This document shows positions 8,919 to 17,539 of a stretch of DNA of 34,606 nt, piece by piece (the first letter of the stretch is position 1; every line of letters begins with the position of its first letter). The notes beneath the pieces were generated by a model. That model searched no databases, was not told the origin of the DNA, and saw only the letters and a program-made list of their open reading frames with translations. The stretch covers positions 1 to 34,606 of the forward strand of contig WRKI01000349.1 of NCBI GenBank assembly GCA_009778155.1, in the 5' to 3' direction. A program made the translations under genes and the position numbers. Source of the DNA: Spirochaetota bacterium. GTDB taxonomy: Bacteria > Spirochaetota > Spirochaetia > Treponematales > Breznakiellaceae.

Positions 8919-9980
8919 TTAATCGTTGTAACCCAAATAGTCGCTCTTAAAGTCGAACATACTGTCCTCGAAAAGTTTGACATTATCCATCGAGTATTTT
9001 AGCTCGCCGTTTTCTATGCGCGTAACTATATCTACAACTTTGTCGCAGAAGGGTGTTTCAAAACCATGCTTGTCCCCGGTCGCGCTGACATGGCCGTTGA
9101 TCATGCGGACTTCTGTTTTAAGCCCTTTTTCCAAGTCTTGCAACATACTAGCTTTGCCGCTGCGTGCGATGCCGTAAATCTCCAGAAAGGTTTTTTCTGA
9201 CTTTTCAAAACTGGCCTTGTCATTAAAGGCGAACACGTTCAAGTCCCACTTGCCGTTATACACCGGCATTGTAAGACCGTCGGCATTGCAGCCCTTTAAC
9301 ACTTCCCGGGCGATGTGGCAGGCGCAGGCGCGCGTAAGCGGATTGTGCATAACCTCGCCAAAGGTGATGCCGCAAACCGCGCTCATGCCGCTGCCGCAAG
9401 AGTTTAAAACAAGTTTCGCCCAACGCGACGGCATAAAGTTGTCGCTTACTTTGGAAGGCCAGCCCATGTGTTCCAACACTTCGCGCACTTTTTGTGTGCG
9501 CTCTGTTACTGGGCCTTCAAACTCGCCTATCTCGAACATATAGGGTGTTTTTGTTAAATCTTGCGTCAACTCCGAAATGCCCGGGCTAACATAAGTCGCG
9601 CCCCAGTTCGAGGTTCCGCCCATCGTCCTTTTCGCGCCGACATAGCCGGCCACCGCTGGTTCCGGGATGCCGTTTTGCAAAGTGCAGACAATGCTGTTTT
9701 CGCCAAGGTGCTTCATAAGATTTTTGAACACAGCTTCATTGGCGGTTTGTTTTGTCAATACGAACACAAGATCGTAAATCCCGTCCATTTCCTCTGGAAG
9801 CCGGGCATCAACCGGGACTGTAAAGTCCACCGTGCCGATAATTTTTGCGCCGCCGGCTTTCATAGCGTCAACATGAGCTTTGTTTGCATCTACCATTTCG
9901 ACAGGATGCCCGTTTTTTGCCATGAATGCGCCCAAAATAGTGCCCATAGCTCCGCAACCTACAATTGCAATTTTTTTCAT
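8919..9980 (-). CDS. ketopantoate reductase-like NAD(P)-dependent dehydrogenase (ApbA/PanE family)
   Basis: MKKIAIVGCGAMGTILGAFMAKNGHPVEMVDANKAHVDAM Rossmann motif; VFVLTKQTANEAVFKNL; LQNGIPEP; KLVLNSCGSGMSAVCG. Confidence 0.88.
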   Translation of the reverse strand: MKKIAIVGCGAMGTILGAFMAKNGHPVEMVDANKAHVDAMKAGGAKIIGTVDFTVPVDARLPEEMDGIYDLVFVLTKQTANEAVFKNLMKHLGENSIVCTLQNGIPEPAVAGYVGAKRTMGGTSNWGATYVSPGISELTQDLTKTPYMFEIGEFEGPVTERTQKVREVLEHMGWPSKVSDNFMPSRWAKLVLNSCGSGMSAVCGITFGEVMHNPLTRACACHIAREVLKGCNADGLTMPVYNGKWDLNVFAFNDKASFEKSEKTFLEIYGIARSGKASMLQDLEKGLKTEVRMINGHVSATGDKHGFETPFCDKVVDIVTRIENGELKYSMDNVKLFEDSMFDFKSDYLGYND

Positions 9981-10045
9981 TTTGATTTCCTCCTAATTCG
10001 ATTTTATAACTTATCCAGCAACTAATCAAGTTGCCGAATAGTTAC

Positions 10046-11206
10046 TCACTCTATCTCGATTATTCCGGCAGCACCCATGCCGCCGCCAATACACATTGTT
10101 ATCATCGCGTAACGTCCGCCTGTTCGTATAAGTTGCGACAATGCCTTGCAGATAAGCACTGAACCTGTCGCGCCCATAGGATGGCCAAGGGCGATTGCCC
10201 CGCCGTTGGGGTTTGTTTTTTCCGGCGGCAGGTTTAAGTCCCGAATGCAGGCAATGGCTTGGGAAGCAAAGGCTTCGTTCAGTTCGATAACGTCCATGCT
10301 TTCAAGCGTTAGCCCGGTTTTTTTCAGCACTTTCGGCACTGCGTAAATCGGCCCTAACCCCATGACCTCCGGCGCAAGGCCTGCAACTGAAAACGACACG
10401 AAGCGGGCTATGGGGGCAATGCCTAGGCTCTGCGCTTTTTCGCGGGACATTAACACGACAAAACTTGCCCCGTCGGTCATTTGCGAGGATGTCGCTGCTG
10501 TAAGAAGCCCGTCTTCCTTAAAACAGGGCTTCAGTTCAGCTAACGCCTGCAAGTTTGTGCCGGCGCGCACGCCTTCGTCGCCGGCCAGCTTGATAACGCC
10601 GCCTTGAGTTTTCACTTCGACAGGGATAATCTCATCAGTAAATTTTCCCGCGTCTTTTGCAGAGGCGGCTCTTTTATGGCTCTCTACGGCAAAAACTTCC
10701 ATTTCGTGGCGCGTTATCGCGTAACGTTCCGCGACAAGCTCTCCGGTAAGTCCCATCGCCATGTAAGAAGCCGGGGCCTGTTCGATTAAGGCCTTGTACT
10801 GGTATTCTGCCGCAAGCTCCATGTTGATGTTTGTCATCATCTCGATGCCGCCCGCTACTACGACATCCATTTCCCCGGCAGAAATCGCATTAGCCGCAGT
10901 GGCAACCGACTGAAGCCCGGAAGAACAAAAGCGGTTCACGATATGCGCAGGTACGGAATCGGGAAGGCCGGCCCTTTGCGAAATAAGTCGTGCGGCATTC
11001 CAGCCCAAGTATCTTTCCGGCTGGGCGCAGCCGACTATGACATCGTCTATTTCTGCCCGATCAAGTTTGGGGACTTTGTCCAAAATGCCGCGTAACGCCT
11101 GCGCTCCGTATTCTACCGGGTGGGTTTCGGCAAAGCTGCCTTTGTTTGCCCTTGCCAATGCGGTTCTGCCAAATGCGACTAACACGGGTTCTCTGTTTTT
11201 TGTCAT
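10046..11206 (-). CDS. acetyl-CoA acetyltransferase (thiolase)
   Basis: NRFCSSGLQSVATAANAISAGEMDVVVAGGIEMM (active Cys), NPNGGAIALGHPMGATGSVLI, TMCIGGGMGAAGIIE. Confidence 0.95.
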   Translation of the reverse strand: MTKNREPVLVAFGRTALARANKGSFAETHPVEYGAQALRGILDKVPKLDRAEIDDVIVGCAQPERYLGWNAARLISQRAGLPDSVPAHIVNRFCSSGLQSVATAANAISAGEMDVVVAGGIEMMTNINMELAAEYQYKALIEQAPASYMAMGLTGELVAERYAITRHEMEVFAVESHKRAASAKDAGKFTDEIIPVEVKTQGGVIKLAGDEGVRAGTNLQALAELKPCFKEDGLLTAATSSQMTDGASFVVLMSREKAQSLGIAPIARFVSFSVAGLAPEVMGLGPIYAVPKVLKKTGLTLESMDVIELNEAFASQAIACIRDLNLPPEKTNPNGGAIALGHPMGATGSVLICKALSQLIRTGGRYAMITMCIGGGMGAAGIIEIE

Positions 11207-11215
11207 AGCAATCCT

Positions 11216-12061
11216 CTAACGTACAAGCGGCTTCAAGCCTATAATTTGGCGGGCTTCTGCCGGCGTTGCGGGTTCTTTGCCGAACTCTTTTACTATGCGC
11301 ACAGCCCTTTCTACCAGCATCGTGTTTGTGGCCTTTACGCCTTTGGAGTAATACACATTGTCTTCCAAGCCGACACGGATTCCGTGCGCCCCAAGCGCCA
11401 AAGCCGCGTACATGATAGGCAGGTGGTCTTTGCCAATGCCGAAGGCAGACCATATCGAACCTTCCGGGATGTGTTTCACCAAATGCGTAAGACATTCGAC
11501 AGTGGCTGGCGCGCCGCCTAACACGCCAAGCACAACCTGGCAGAATATCGGCGTTTTGATAAAGCCCTGCTGTATGTAATAGTTTGTGTTGGTAATCATA
11601 CCCATATCAAAAAGCTCGACTTCGGCTTTTACTTCGTTATCCAGATAACACTGCGCCAACTCTTCCAAAAACTTAGGGCTGTTTTCAAAAACATTCGTAC
11701 AACCCCAGTTCATAGTGCCGGCATCGTAAGAACCAAGTTCTATATCCGGGATTGTTTTGAAATGCTCCATGCGCTGGTGGTTTTCCAGCTTTTTTACCGA
11801 GCCTGATGACGTGCAGCAGATTACTACATCGCAGTCTTTGTGCGCGCGCAGAAGTTCCACGCTTTTTTTGAAACGTCCTACATCCATTGTGCCCTTGCCT
11901 TCGTCGTCCCTCATGTGAAGATGCACGATTGAGGCTCCGGCCTTCCAGCACTTGTAGGCATCTTCTGCGATTTCTTCCGGTGTCATAGGAATATGCTCGG
12001 AAATGTCTTTTGGTGTTACGGCTCCTGTTAGTGCCGCTATTATCATCGTTTTGTCTTTCAT
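11216..12061 (-). CDS. 3-keto-5-aminohexanoate cleavage enzyme family (BKACE, DUF849), paralog 1
   Basis: GASIVHLHMRDDEGKGTMD metal-binding HxH, CCTSSGS, WSAFGIGKDHLPIMYAALALGAHGIRVGLEDNVYYSKGVKATN. Confidence 0.92.
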   Translation of the reverse strand: MKDKTMIIAALTGAVTPKDISEHIPMTPEEIAEDAYKCWKAGASIVHLHMRDDEGKGTMDVGRFKKSVELLRAHKDCDVVICCTSSGSVKKLENHQRMEHFKTIPDIELGSYDAGTMNWGCTNVFENSPKFLEELAQCYLDNEVKAEVELFDMGMITNTNYYIQQGFIKTPIFCQVVLGVLGGAPATVECLTHLVKHIPEGSIWSAFGIGKDHLPIMYAALALGAHGIRVGLEDNVYYSKGVKATNTMLVERAVRIVKEFGKEPATPAEARQIIGLKPLVR

Positions 12062-12094
12062 ACTTGCTCCTGTTTGTAATTTTTTGCGACGGCC

Positions 12095-12835
12095 TTACTT
12101 AAAACCACCGCAAATTTTTATGCACTCGCCGTTGATATAGGCCGCCTCATCGCTTGCTAAAAATATGACTAAGTTTGCAACTTCTTCTGGCTTGCCCAGA
12201 CGCCCGGCGGGATTCCTCTTTAGCAGTTCTTCCATTACATTTGCCGGTACGCTTTTTATCATGTCTGTATCGATAAAGCCGGGAGCTACGCAGTTTGCCG
12301 TAATACCCTTCGGCCCCAACTCCAGTGCTAGAGTAGATGTAAACCCGATAAGCCCGGCCTTGGCGGAAGAATAGTTGACCTGCCCCACGTTCCCAAAGGC
12401 CGAAGTAGATGACAGGGAAATAATGCGCCCCCAGCCTTTTTCCCTCATGCCGGGGATAACTTGCCTTGCACAATAAAAGCTGCCGTTCAAACTTACAAGG
12501 ACTGTTTTGTCAAACTGCTGCGCCGTCATTTTTGCGGCAAAGCTGTCCATCGTTATCCCGGCGTTGTTGATTAAAATATCCACAGGGCCAAAATGCCGCG
12601 TAACGTCGCCAAAGGCTTTTTCCACAGATGCATAATCCCCGACATCGCAGACGGCGACAAAGCTGCGAGACTTTTCCGCATCTAGGGCTTTCTGCGCTTG
12701 CAAAAGCGCATCTTCGTTCAAATCCAAAAGAGCGACACCTTTCGCTTTTTCTTTCAAAAAACGCTGTGCAATGGCGTATCCCAAGCCTTTTGCCGCGCCG
12801 GTAACCGCCACAATTTTACCGCTGAAATCATACAT
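12095..12835 (-). CDS. short-chain dehydrogenase/reductase (FabG-like)
   Basis: VTGAAKGLGYAIA (TGxxxGxG), LINNAGITMDSF, SSTSAFGNVGQVNYSSAKAGLIGFTS (YxxxK), C-terminal EAAYINGECIKICGGFK. Confidence 0.92.
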   Translation of the reverse strand: MYDFSGKIVAVTGAAKGLGYAIAQRFLKEKAKGVALLDLNEDALLQAQKALDAEKSRSFVAVCDVGDYASVEKAFGDVTRHFGPVDILINNAGITMDSFAAKMTAQQFDKTVLVSLNGSFYCARQVIPGMREKGWGRIISLSSTSAFGNVGQVNYSSAKAGLIGFTSTLALELGPKGITANCVAPGFIDTDMIKSVPANVMEELLKRNPAGRLGKPEEVANLVIFLASDEAAYINGECIKICGGFK

Positions 12836-12852
12836 AAGTTTACCATTCCCTT

Positions 12853-12896
12853 AAAAAACACGCCTGCCCGCAAAGCCTCGTGCCCTGCGGACAGAC
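12853..12896 (-). terminator. intra-operon terminator/attenuator-like hairpin between the GntP permease and SDR genes
   Basis: Minus-strand GTCTGTCCGCA...TGCGGGCAGGC (11-bp stem with two G.U pairs), then GTGTTTTTT. Confidence 0.6.
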
Positions 12897-12903
12897 ATTT
12901 ACA

Positions 12904-14211
12904 TCAACCTGCCATTGCTATAACAGCCGCCAGACATATAAGCCCGACAAAGGTAGGTATAACGACAGCACTCCAGAACACATATCTGTAACCGTCCTTG
13001 TGCGACAAGCCAAGATAGGGAAACATTAGAAACAGCCCCGGGGAGTGCGGCAGTGTGTCAAGCGTGCCTGCAAACATTGCCGATATTCTGTGAAGAAGGT
13101 CAAGGTTTGCGCCGGATGCAATAAGATGATCGGCAAGCACCTGCAAGGAAATGTTAAGGCCGCCAGATGAGGAACCGGTTATTCCGGCAAGGATTGACGG
13201 GGCCAAGGCTGCCAGCGCGTATGGCGACATTTCCATTCCCAAAAGCCCTTGAACTATGGTTTGGAATGCCGGCGTGGCCTGTACAATCGCTCCAAAACCG
13301 ACAACCGAAGCAGGGCCTGCTATTGCAGTAATAGCGCCGCCAGAGCCTATGTTTATTATGTTTTTCAAATTCGGTATGCGCTTCCAGTTAAGGATTATCG
13401 CAAGCGTGGATGCAACTAACATAGATATTACCACCAATTGTGCGGCCGGTGTTACAACAGTACGCAGACCTATGATCATAGTTACTACAACAATTAGCGG
13501 TAAAAATGATACTATTGGCGAAGGCAGTTTGTCGCGGTCAACTTTGTATAACTCTTCATTTTGCCCTTCCATGAAACTGAAGGTTTCCCCGCGCTCTCTA
13601 GACTTGCGTTCCTCGTATCGGAAGTAAAAAATCTGAAGGACAAGCATCATTATAGCAGAGATAATGCCAAGCATTGGGGCTGCAGTAAGAGTTGTGCCAA
13701 AAAAACCTGTAGGTACTACGTTGGTCAACTGCGGACTGCCCGGCAGCGACTTCATTGTAAATGTAGCCGAACCGGCGACCAAAGGCCCTATCGCCATGCT
13801 GCGCGGAATGTTGGCTTCTCGAAACAGTATCATAATGATGGGGCGTAACGCGAAAACTACCACGAACAAGCTTACGCCGCCATAAGTGAGTGCTGCCGTT
13901 GTTAGGAACACAATGAGCACAGACCTGTGCTTGCCAAACCAGTCGATAAACTTATAGCCTACCGCCATTGCGGCCCCTGTTTCTTCCATAATTTTTGCAA
14001 AAAGTGCCGATGATGCAAAAATAAGAAAAAAGGCTAAAAAGAACCCTACATAGCCGGTCATGTACGACTGGGCAAAGGCCGGCCATACATCCATGCCGTT
14101 TGTAAGAATTACGACCATGCCCGCAAATAAAGTTAGCGGAAGGGCGTTAAGCCCTTTATACGCGCCGACAACCAGTATTCCAACACCTACTATCAATCCA
14201 AGTATATCCAT
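12904..14211 (-). CDS. GntP family permease (gluconate/hydroxy-acid type)
   Basis: MDILGLIVGVGILVVGAYKGLNALPLTLFAGMVVILTNGMD, TAALTYGGVSLFVVVFALRPIIMILFREANIPR, GITGSSSGGLNISL. Start at ATG 14211 with AGGAGATGG upstream; the supplied ORF begins at 14286. Confidence 0.88.
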   Translation of the reverse strand: MDILGLIVGVGILVVGAYKGLNALPLTLFAGMVVILTNGMDVWPAFAQSYMTGYVGFFLAFFLIFASSALFAKIMEETGAAMAVGYKFIDWFGKHRSVLIVFLTTAALTYGGVSLFVVVFALRPIIMILFREANIPRSMAIGPLVAGSATFTMKSLPGSPQLTNVVPTGFFGTTLTAAPMLGIISAIMMLVLQIFYFRYEERKSRERGETFSFMEGQNEELYKVDRDKLPSPIVSFLPLIVVVTMIIGLRTVVTPAAQLVVISMLVASTLAIILNWKRIPNLKNIINIGSGGAITAIAGPASVVGFGAIVQATPAFQTIVQGLLGMEMSPYALAALAPSILAGITGSSSGGLNISLQVLADHLIASGANLDLLHRISAMFAGTLDTLPHSPGLFLMFPYLGLSHKDGYRYVFWSAVVIPTFVGLICLAAVIAMAG

Positions 14212-14235
14212 TTTCCATCTCCTTGTATTTTTATG

Positions 14236-14278
14236 CGGCGCACCGGCAAAATTATTCACAAAGATTGCCGGAGCGCCG
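14236..14278 (-). other. strong intercistronic RNA hairpin
   Basis: CGGCGCACCGGCAA (14236-14249) pairs with TTGCCGGAGCGCCG (14265-14278), one mismatch; 15-nt loop; no U-tract. Confidence 0.75.
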
Positions 14279-14295
14279 TTATTCAAAATGAACTG

Positions 14296-16197
14296 TCAAA
14301 TAGCCAAGGCCGCTTCGTAGCCCTGCGATACAGCGTCAAGGGCATCGCCGGGTTCTTTTGCATCGCCTATCACAACGGTATTTTGCAAGCCGGCGGATAA
14401 CGTATCGACTTTGGTTACGCCTGTCGCCAAAACTACGCTGTCCACGGCAATTTCAATGTCGCCTGACGCAGTGGCAGCGACAACACAGCCGTCTTTTATT
14501 TCCTTGACTTTTGTATCCGTCAAGATTTTTACATCGCGCCCCTTTAGCGTGCGAAGCAAATCCCAGCGGGGAGCCATAGCTTCTTCTGCGGCAACCGCGC
14601 CTGTCATTTCTATCAATGTTACAGCCTTTAGCTGGACAGCCAAGTGGCTTGCCGTCTCTGTGCCGGCCTGCCCGCCGCCGATAACGGCCACACGCCCGCC
14701 GACATTGCGCCTGCCCAAAAGCACATCTTCCACAGACATAACATGAGGCAAGTCCGCGCCCGGTATAGGGGGCTTTGCCGGTTTTGCGCCAGTTGCGACA
14801 ATCACTTTGTCGTAACCTTGCAAGTCGCCGGCAGTGGCTTCGCTGTTGTATTTTATGTTTACACCTAATTTTTCCAGCCTTGTCGTTTGCCAGCGTATAA
14901 AAACCGATATTTCGCCCTTGCACGGCGGTATTGCCGCAAGATAAAACTGCCCGCCAGCCCTTTCGGTTTTTTCAAACACCGTAACCTTATGCCCGGCTTC
15001 TGCCGCTGTTATGGCGGCTTGCAGGCCGGACGGCCCCGCGCCAACTACCGCGATGTTTTTCGGGCTTGCCGACTTTTTCACAGCGCCATGTTCCTCTTTG
15101 CCAAGAGCCGGGTTTAACGTGCACTTGATCGGATTGTCGGAAAACAAAACACCCAGGCAGCCGAAATTGCAGCCAATGCACTGGCGAATATCCTCGAAGC
15201 GGCTATCGGAGGCCTTGTTGGGTAACTCGCAGTCCACCAAGGAAGCGCGCGCCATGCCGGCAAAGTCGGCCTTGCCACTGGCGATAATTCCGTTAGCCGT
15301 AACCGGATCGTTTATGCGCCCGACTGTAAGGACGGGAATGTCGTGCGCTTTTTTTATTTGCGCGGCATAGTCGGCAAGCCAGCCATGCGCAGTATATGCC
15401 GACGGGACTACCTTGTCGGCAGAAGCGTAAACGCCGGCAGTGGCGTTTATCATGTCAACGCCGGCTTCTTTTAACAGGCCGATAATGGCCAGCGTGTCTT
15501 CAAAAGTCCGGCCGCCTTCGACAAACTCGTCGCAGGATATTCTAAAACCGAGGATAAAATCATCGCCGCATCTTTTTCGTATTTCTTTTACGATTTCTAT
15601 AGCGAACTTTGCGCGGTTTTTAAAATTACCGCCGTATTCGTCCACGCGTTTGTTGCTGTACGATGACATAAATTGCGCGATAAGATAGCCGTGCGCACCG
15701 TGAACCTCGACACCGTCAAAACCACATTGCTTTGCCCGGTAAGCTGTGTCGCCGAACTGCCTCACTATCTCTTTTATTTCCGTTACGCTAAGTTCCCTTG
15801 GCATACTCGGACTAAAAGGGCAGGGGATGAGCGATGGAGCTACCGGGGCCTGCCCGATTACACCTTCGTTTGTTTGCCGTCCGCAGTGGTAAATCTGTGC
15901 AAGCACTGTCGCGCCGTGGGCTTTGACACGCTTTGCCAACTCCTTGTGCCCTTCCATCTGGGCATCTTCCCAAAGCCCGGCTACAAAGCTAAAACCGCGA
16001 GCCAGGGGGGAGACTGCGTAGTCCTCTGTTATAATGAGTCCCCAGCCGCCCTTGGCCTTGGCTTCGTGGTACGCGATAAAACGTTCTGTCGCATAACCTT
16101 CGCGGGTGCAGTAGTTCGTAACCATTGCGGGAACCGCGCAACGGTTTTTGATTTTTTTGCCCTTCAAAATAAAGGGGCTGAATAATGAATTTTGCAT
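14296..16197 (-). CDS. NADH:flavin oxidoreductase, OYE-type TIM barrel + Fe-S + FAD/NAD-binding domains (FadH/enoate reductase/BaiCD-like)
   Basis: HCGRQTNEG, GFDGVEVHGAHGYLIAQFMSSYSNKRVDEYGG; 4Fe-4S motif CIGCNFGCLGVLFSDNPIKC; dinucleotide motifs VVGAGPSGLQAAITAAEAGHKVTVFEK and AVIGGGQAGTETASHLA. Confidence 0.92.
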   Translation of the reverse strand: MQNSLFSPFILKGKKIKNRCAVPAMVTNYCTREGYATERFIAYHEAKAKGGWGLIITEDYAVSPLARGFSFVAGLWEDAQMEGHKELAKRVKAHGATVLAQIYHCGRQTNEGVIGQAPVAPSLIPCPFSPSMPRELSVTEIKEIVRQFGDTAYRAKQCGFDGVEVHGAHGYLIAQFMSSYSNKRVDEYGGNFKNRAKFAIEIVKEIRKRCGDDFILGFRISCDEFVEGGRTFEDTLAIIGLLKEAGVDMINATAGVYASADKVVPSAYTAHGWLADYAAQIKKAHDIPVLTVGRINDPVTANGIIASGKADFAGMARASLVDCELPNKASDSRFEDIRQCIGCNFGCLGVLFSDNPIKCTLNPALGKEEHGAVKKSASPKNIAVVGAGPSGLQAAITAAEAGHKVTVFEKTERAGGQFYLAAIPPCKGEISVFIRWQTTRLEKLGVNIKYNSEATAGDLQGYDKVIVATGAKPAKPPIPGADLPHVMSVEDVLLGRRNVGGRVAVIGGGQAGTETASHLAVQLKAVTLIEMTGAVAAEEAMAPRWDLLRTLKGRDVKILTDTKVKEIKDGCVVAATASGDIEIAVDSVVLATGVTKVDTLSAGLQNTVVIGDAKEPGDALDAVSQGYEAALAI

Positions 16198-16207
16198 TGC
16201 CTGCCTC

Positions 16208-17128
16208 CTAAACTTTTTTGTTAATCCCCAATGTCTTGCGGCTTTCTTCGTAAGACATTGGCTCGTAATCGAACTCTTTCATGATCCGTACCATTTTTTC
16301 TACCATTTCGGCGTTGGTTTTCGCTTTTACACCTTTGGAAAGATACAAATTGTCTTCCATGCCTACGCGCACATGGCCGCCCAAGAAAAGGCTTTGCGTA
16401 CACACCGGGTATTCCGCACGGCCAGCCCCGAATGCCGACCATTCAAAGTTCCCGTCGCCAAAAAGCCTGTCGGCGGTCTGCTTCATTGTAACAAGATCGT
16501 AAGGTGTTGCACCTAACGCACCGTTTATGCCAAGGACAAACTGCATATAGGGCCTGCCTTTAAGCCAGCCGCTGTCAATCATAAACTTTAGATTGTACAA
16601 ATGCCCGACATCGTAGCATTCCAGCTCCGGCACCACGTTATGCTCGCCGAATATTTTCAAGATGCCTTCCATGTCGGCAAATGTGTTTTGAAAAATGCCG
16701 GCCCTTGTCCGCTCGTAGTAATCTTTTTCCCAGTCGTGTTTCCACTCTGTTATCTTTGCGGCCAAGGGGAACAGCCCCCAGTTGATGGAACCGCAGTTCA
16801 TGGAGGCAAGCTCCGGCTTTAGGTGCGGGATGATGTGCGTGCGCTGTTCGACTGTCATGCCCAAGCCGCCGCCGGTGGTGATGCAGATTACAACATCTTT
16901 GTTTTTAGTGCGAATCTTGTCCAGAATTGTCTGGAAGTCTTCCAGCTTGGACGACGGCGAGCAGTCCTTGGGACTGCGCGCGTGGATGTGCACGACCGAA
17001 GCCCCGGCGTTTGCCGCGTCAATGGCGTGCTGTGCAATTTCCTGCGGGTTGGACGGCAGATACTCGCTCATTGCCGGGCAGTGTATGCCACCGGTAACTG
17101 CGCAGGTTAAAATTCTTTTTTGACTCAT
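16208..17128 (-). CDS. BKACE family (DUF849) beta-keto acid cleavage enzyme, paralog 2
   Basis: AGASVVHIHARSPKDCSPS (HxH), VVICITTGGGLGMT, EWSAFGAGRAEYPVCTQSLFLGGHVRVGMEDNLYLSKGVKAKTNAEMV; AGGAGG RBS. Confidence 0.92.
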   Translation of the reverse strand: MSQKRILTCAVTGGIHCPAMSEYLPSNPQEIAQHAIDAANAGASVVHIHARSPKDCSPSSKLEDFQTILDKIRTKNKDVVICITTGGGLGMTVEQRTHIIPHLKPELASMNCGSINWGLFPLAAKITEWKHDWEKDYYERTRAGIFQNTFADMEGILKIFGEHNVVPELECYDVGHLYNLKFMIDSGWLKGRPYMQFVLGINGALGATPYDLVTMKQTADRLFGDGNFEWSAFGAGRAEYPVCTQSLFLGGHVRVGMEDNLYLSKGVKAKTNAEMVEKMVRIMKEFDYEPMSYEESRKTLGINKKV

Positions 17129-17206
17129 GGATAAATCCTCCTGTTCGTTTGTTTTTATGTAAGGTTATGTTTTTATTGCCGGCAAATGCCGAAAAATATT
17201 TTTTTT

Positions 17207-17227
17207 GAAGGGGGGAGGGGAAGGGGG
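17207..17227 (-). other. C-rich/G-poor tract in the BKACE operon leader (G-rich on the plus strand)
   Basis: Plus strand GAAGGGGGGAGGGGAAGGGGG; transcript CCCCCUUCCCCUCCCCCCUUC, within the predicted 5'UTR. Confidence 0.6.
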
Positions 17228-17305
17228 TAAATACAACCGAATCTTTGCCGGTTTTTACTCTCGCTAGCCTTAGTTTTGGCATTTTAGCTCCTTTGCTATT
17301 CTACT

Positions 17306-17322
17306 AGCAAGAAGCGTGCCAA
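17306..17322 (-). promoter_or_regulatory. sigma-54 (RpoN) -24/-12 promoter of the BKACE operon
   Basis: Minus-strand TTGGCACGCTTCTTGCT: TGGCAC-N5-TTGCT matches the consensus TGGCAC-N5-TTGCW with exact GG/GC spacing; predicted start near 17295. Confidence 0.82.
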
Positions 17323-17442
17323 CTATTGTAATTTTTCGCTAAAATTTAAAAAATCGCATTAAAGCCCGTGCAAAATGCCCGGCATAAGCCGCGCCTTTCC
17401 AAAAAATGAATGTTTGACAACCTAGCCGCAAAAATATGACGG

Positions 17443-17469
17443 AAAAAACCGCCGTTTTCAGGCGGGTTT
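17443..17469 (-). terminator. rho-independent terminator of the defence operon
   Basis: Minus strand AAACCCGCC-TGAAAAC-GGCGGTTTTTT, about 110 bp after the DUF499 stop codon. Confidence 0.7.
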
Positions 17470-17510
17470 AATGCGAGGAAGTTTGAAAAGTGAAGTTTTT
17501 GAGAGTTTTT

Positions 17511-17529
17511 CTGTCCTAAAATCGGACAG
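17511..17529. promoter_or_regulatory. palindromic candidate enhancer-binding site (UAS 1)
   Basis: CTGTCC-TAAAATC-GGACAG, perfect 6-bp arms, centred about 225 bp upstream of the predicted sigma-54 start. Confidence 0.5.
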
Positions 17530-17539
17530 CTTTGCAAAA

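Noticed and set aside
11216-12061. Annotating the operon as lysine fermentation (kce)
   Set aside because: No aminomutase, kdd or kal genes in the operon; a BKACE family call alone does not fix the substrate.
14296-16516. Many overlapping plus-strand and alternative-frame ORFs in the track (e.g. 15673..16185, 16148..16516, 14453..14923)
   Set aside because: Shadow ORFs opposite or overlapping strongly supported minus-strand genes, with low-complexity or Arg/Cys-rich translations and no recognisable family.
17413-17440. Plus-strand sigma70-like TTGACA ... TATGAC
   Set aside because: Spacer is only about 15 nt, and no plus-strand gene follows; chance match more likely than an antisense RNA promoter.
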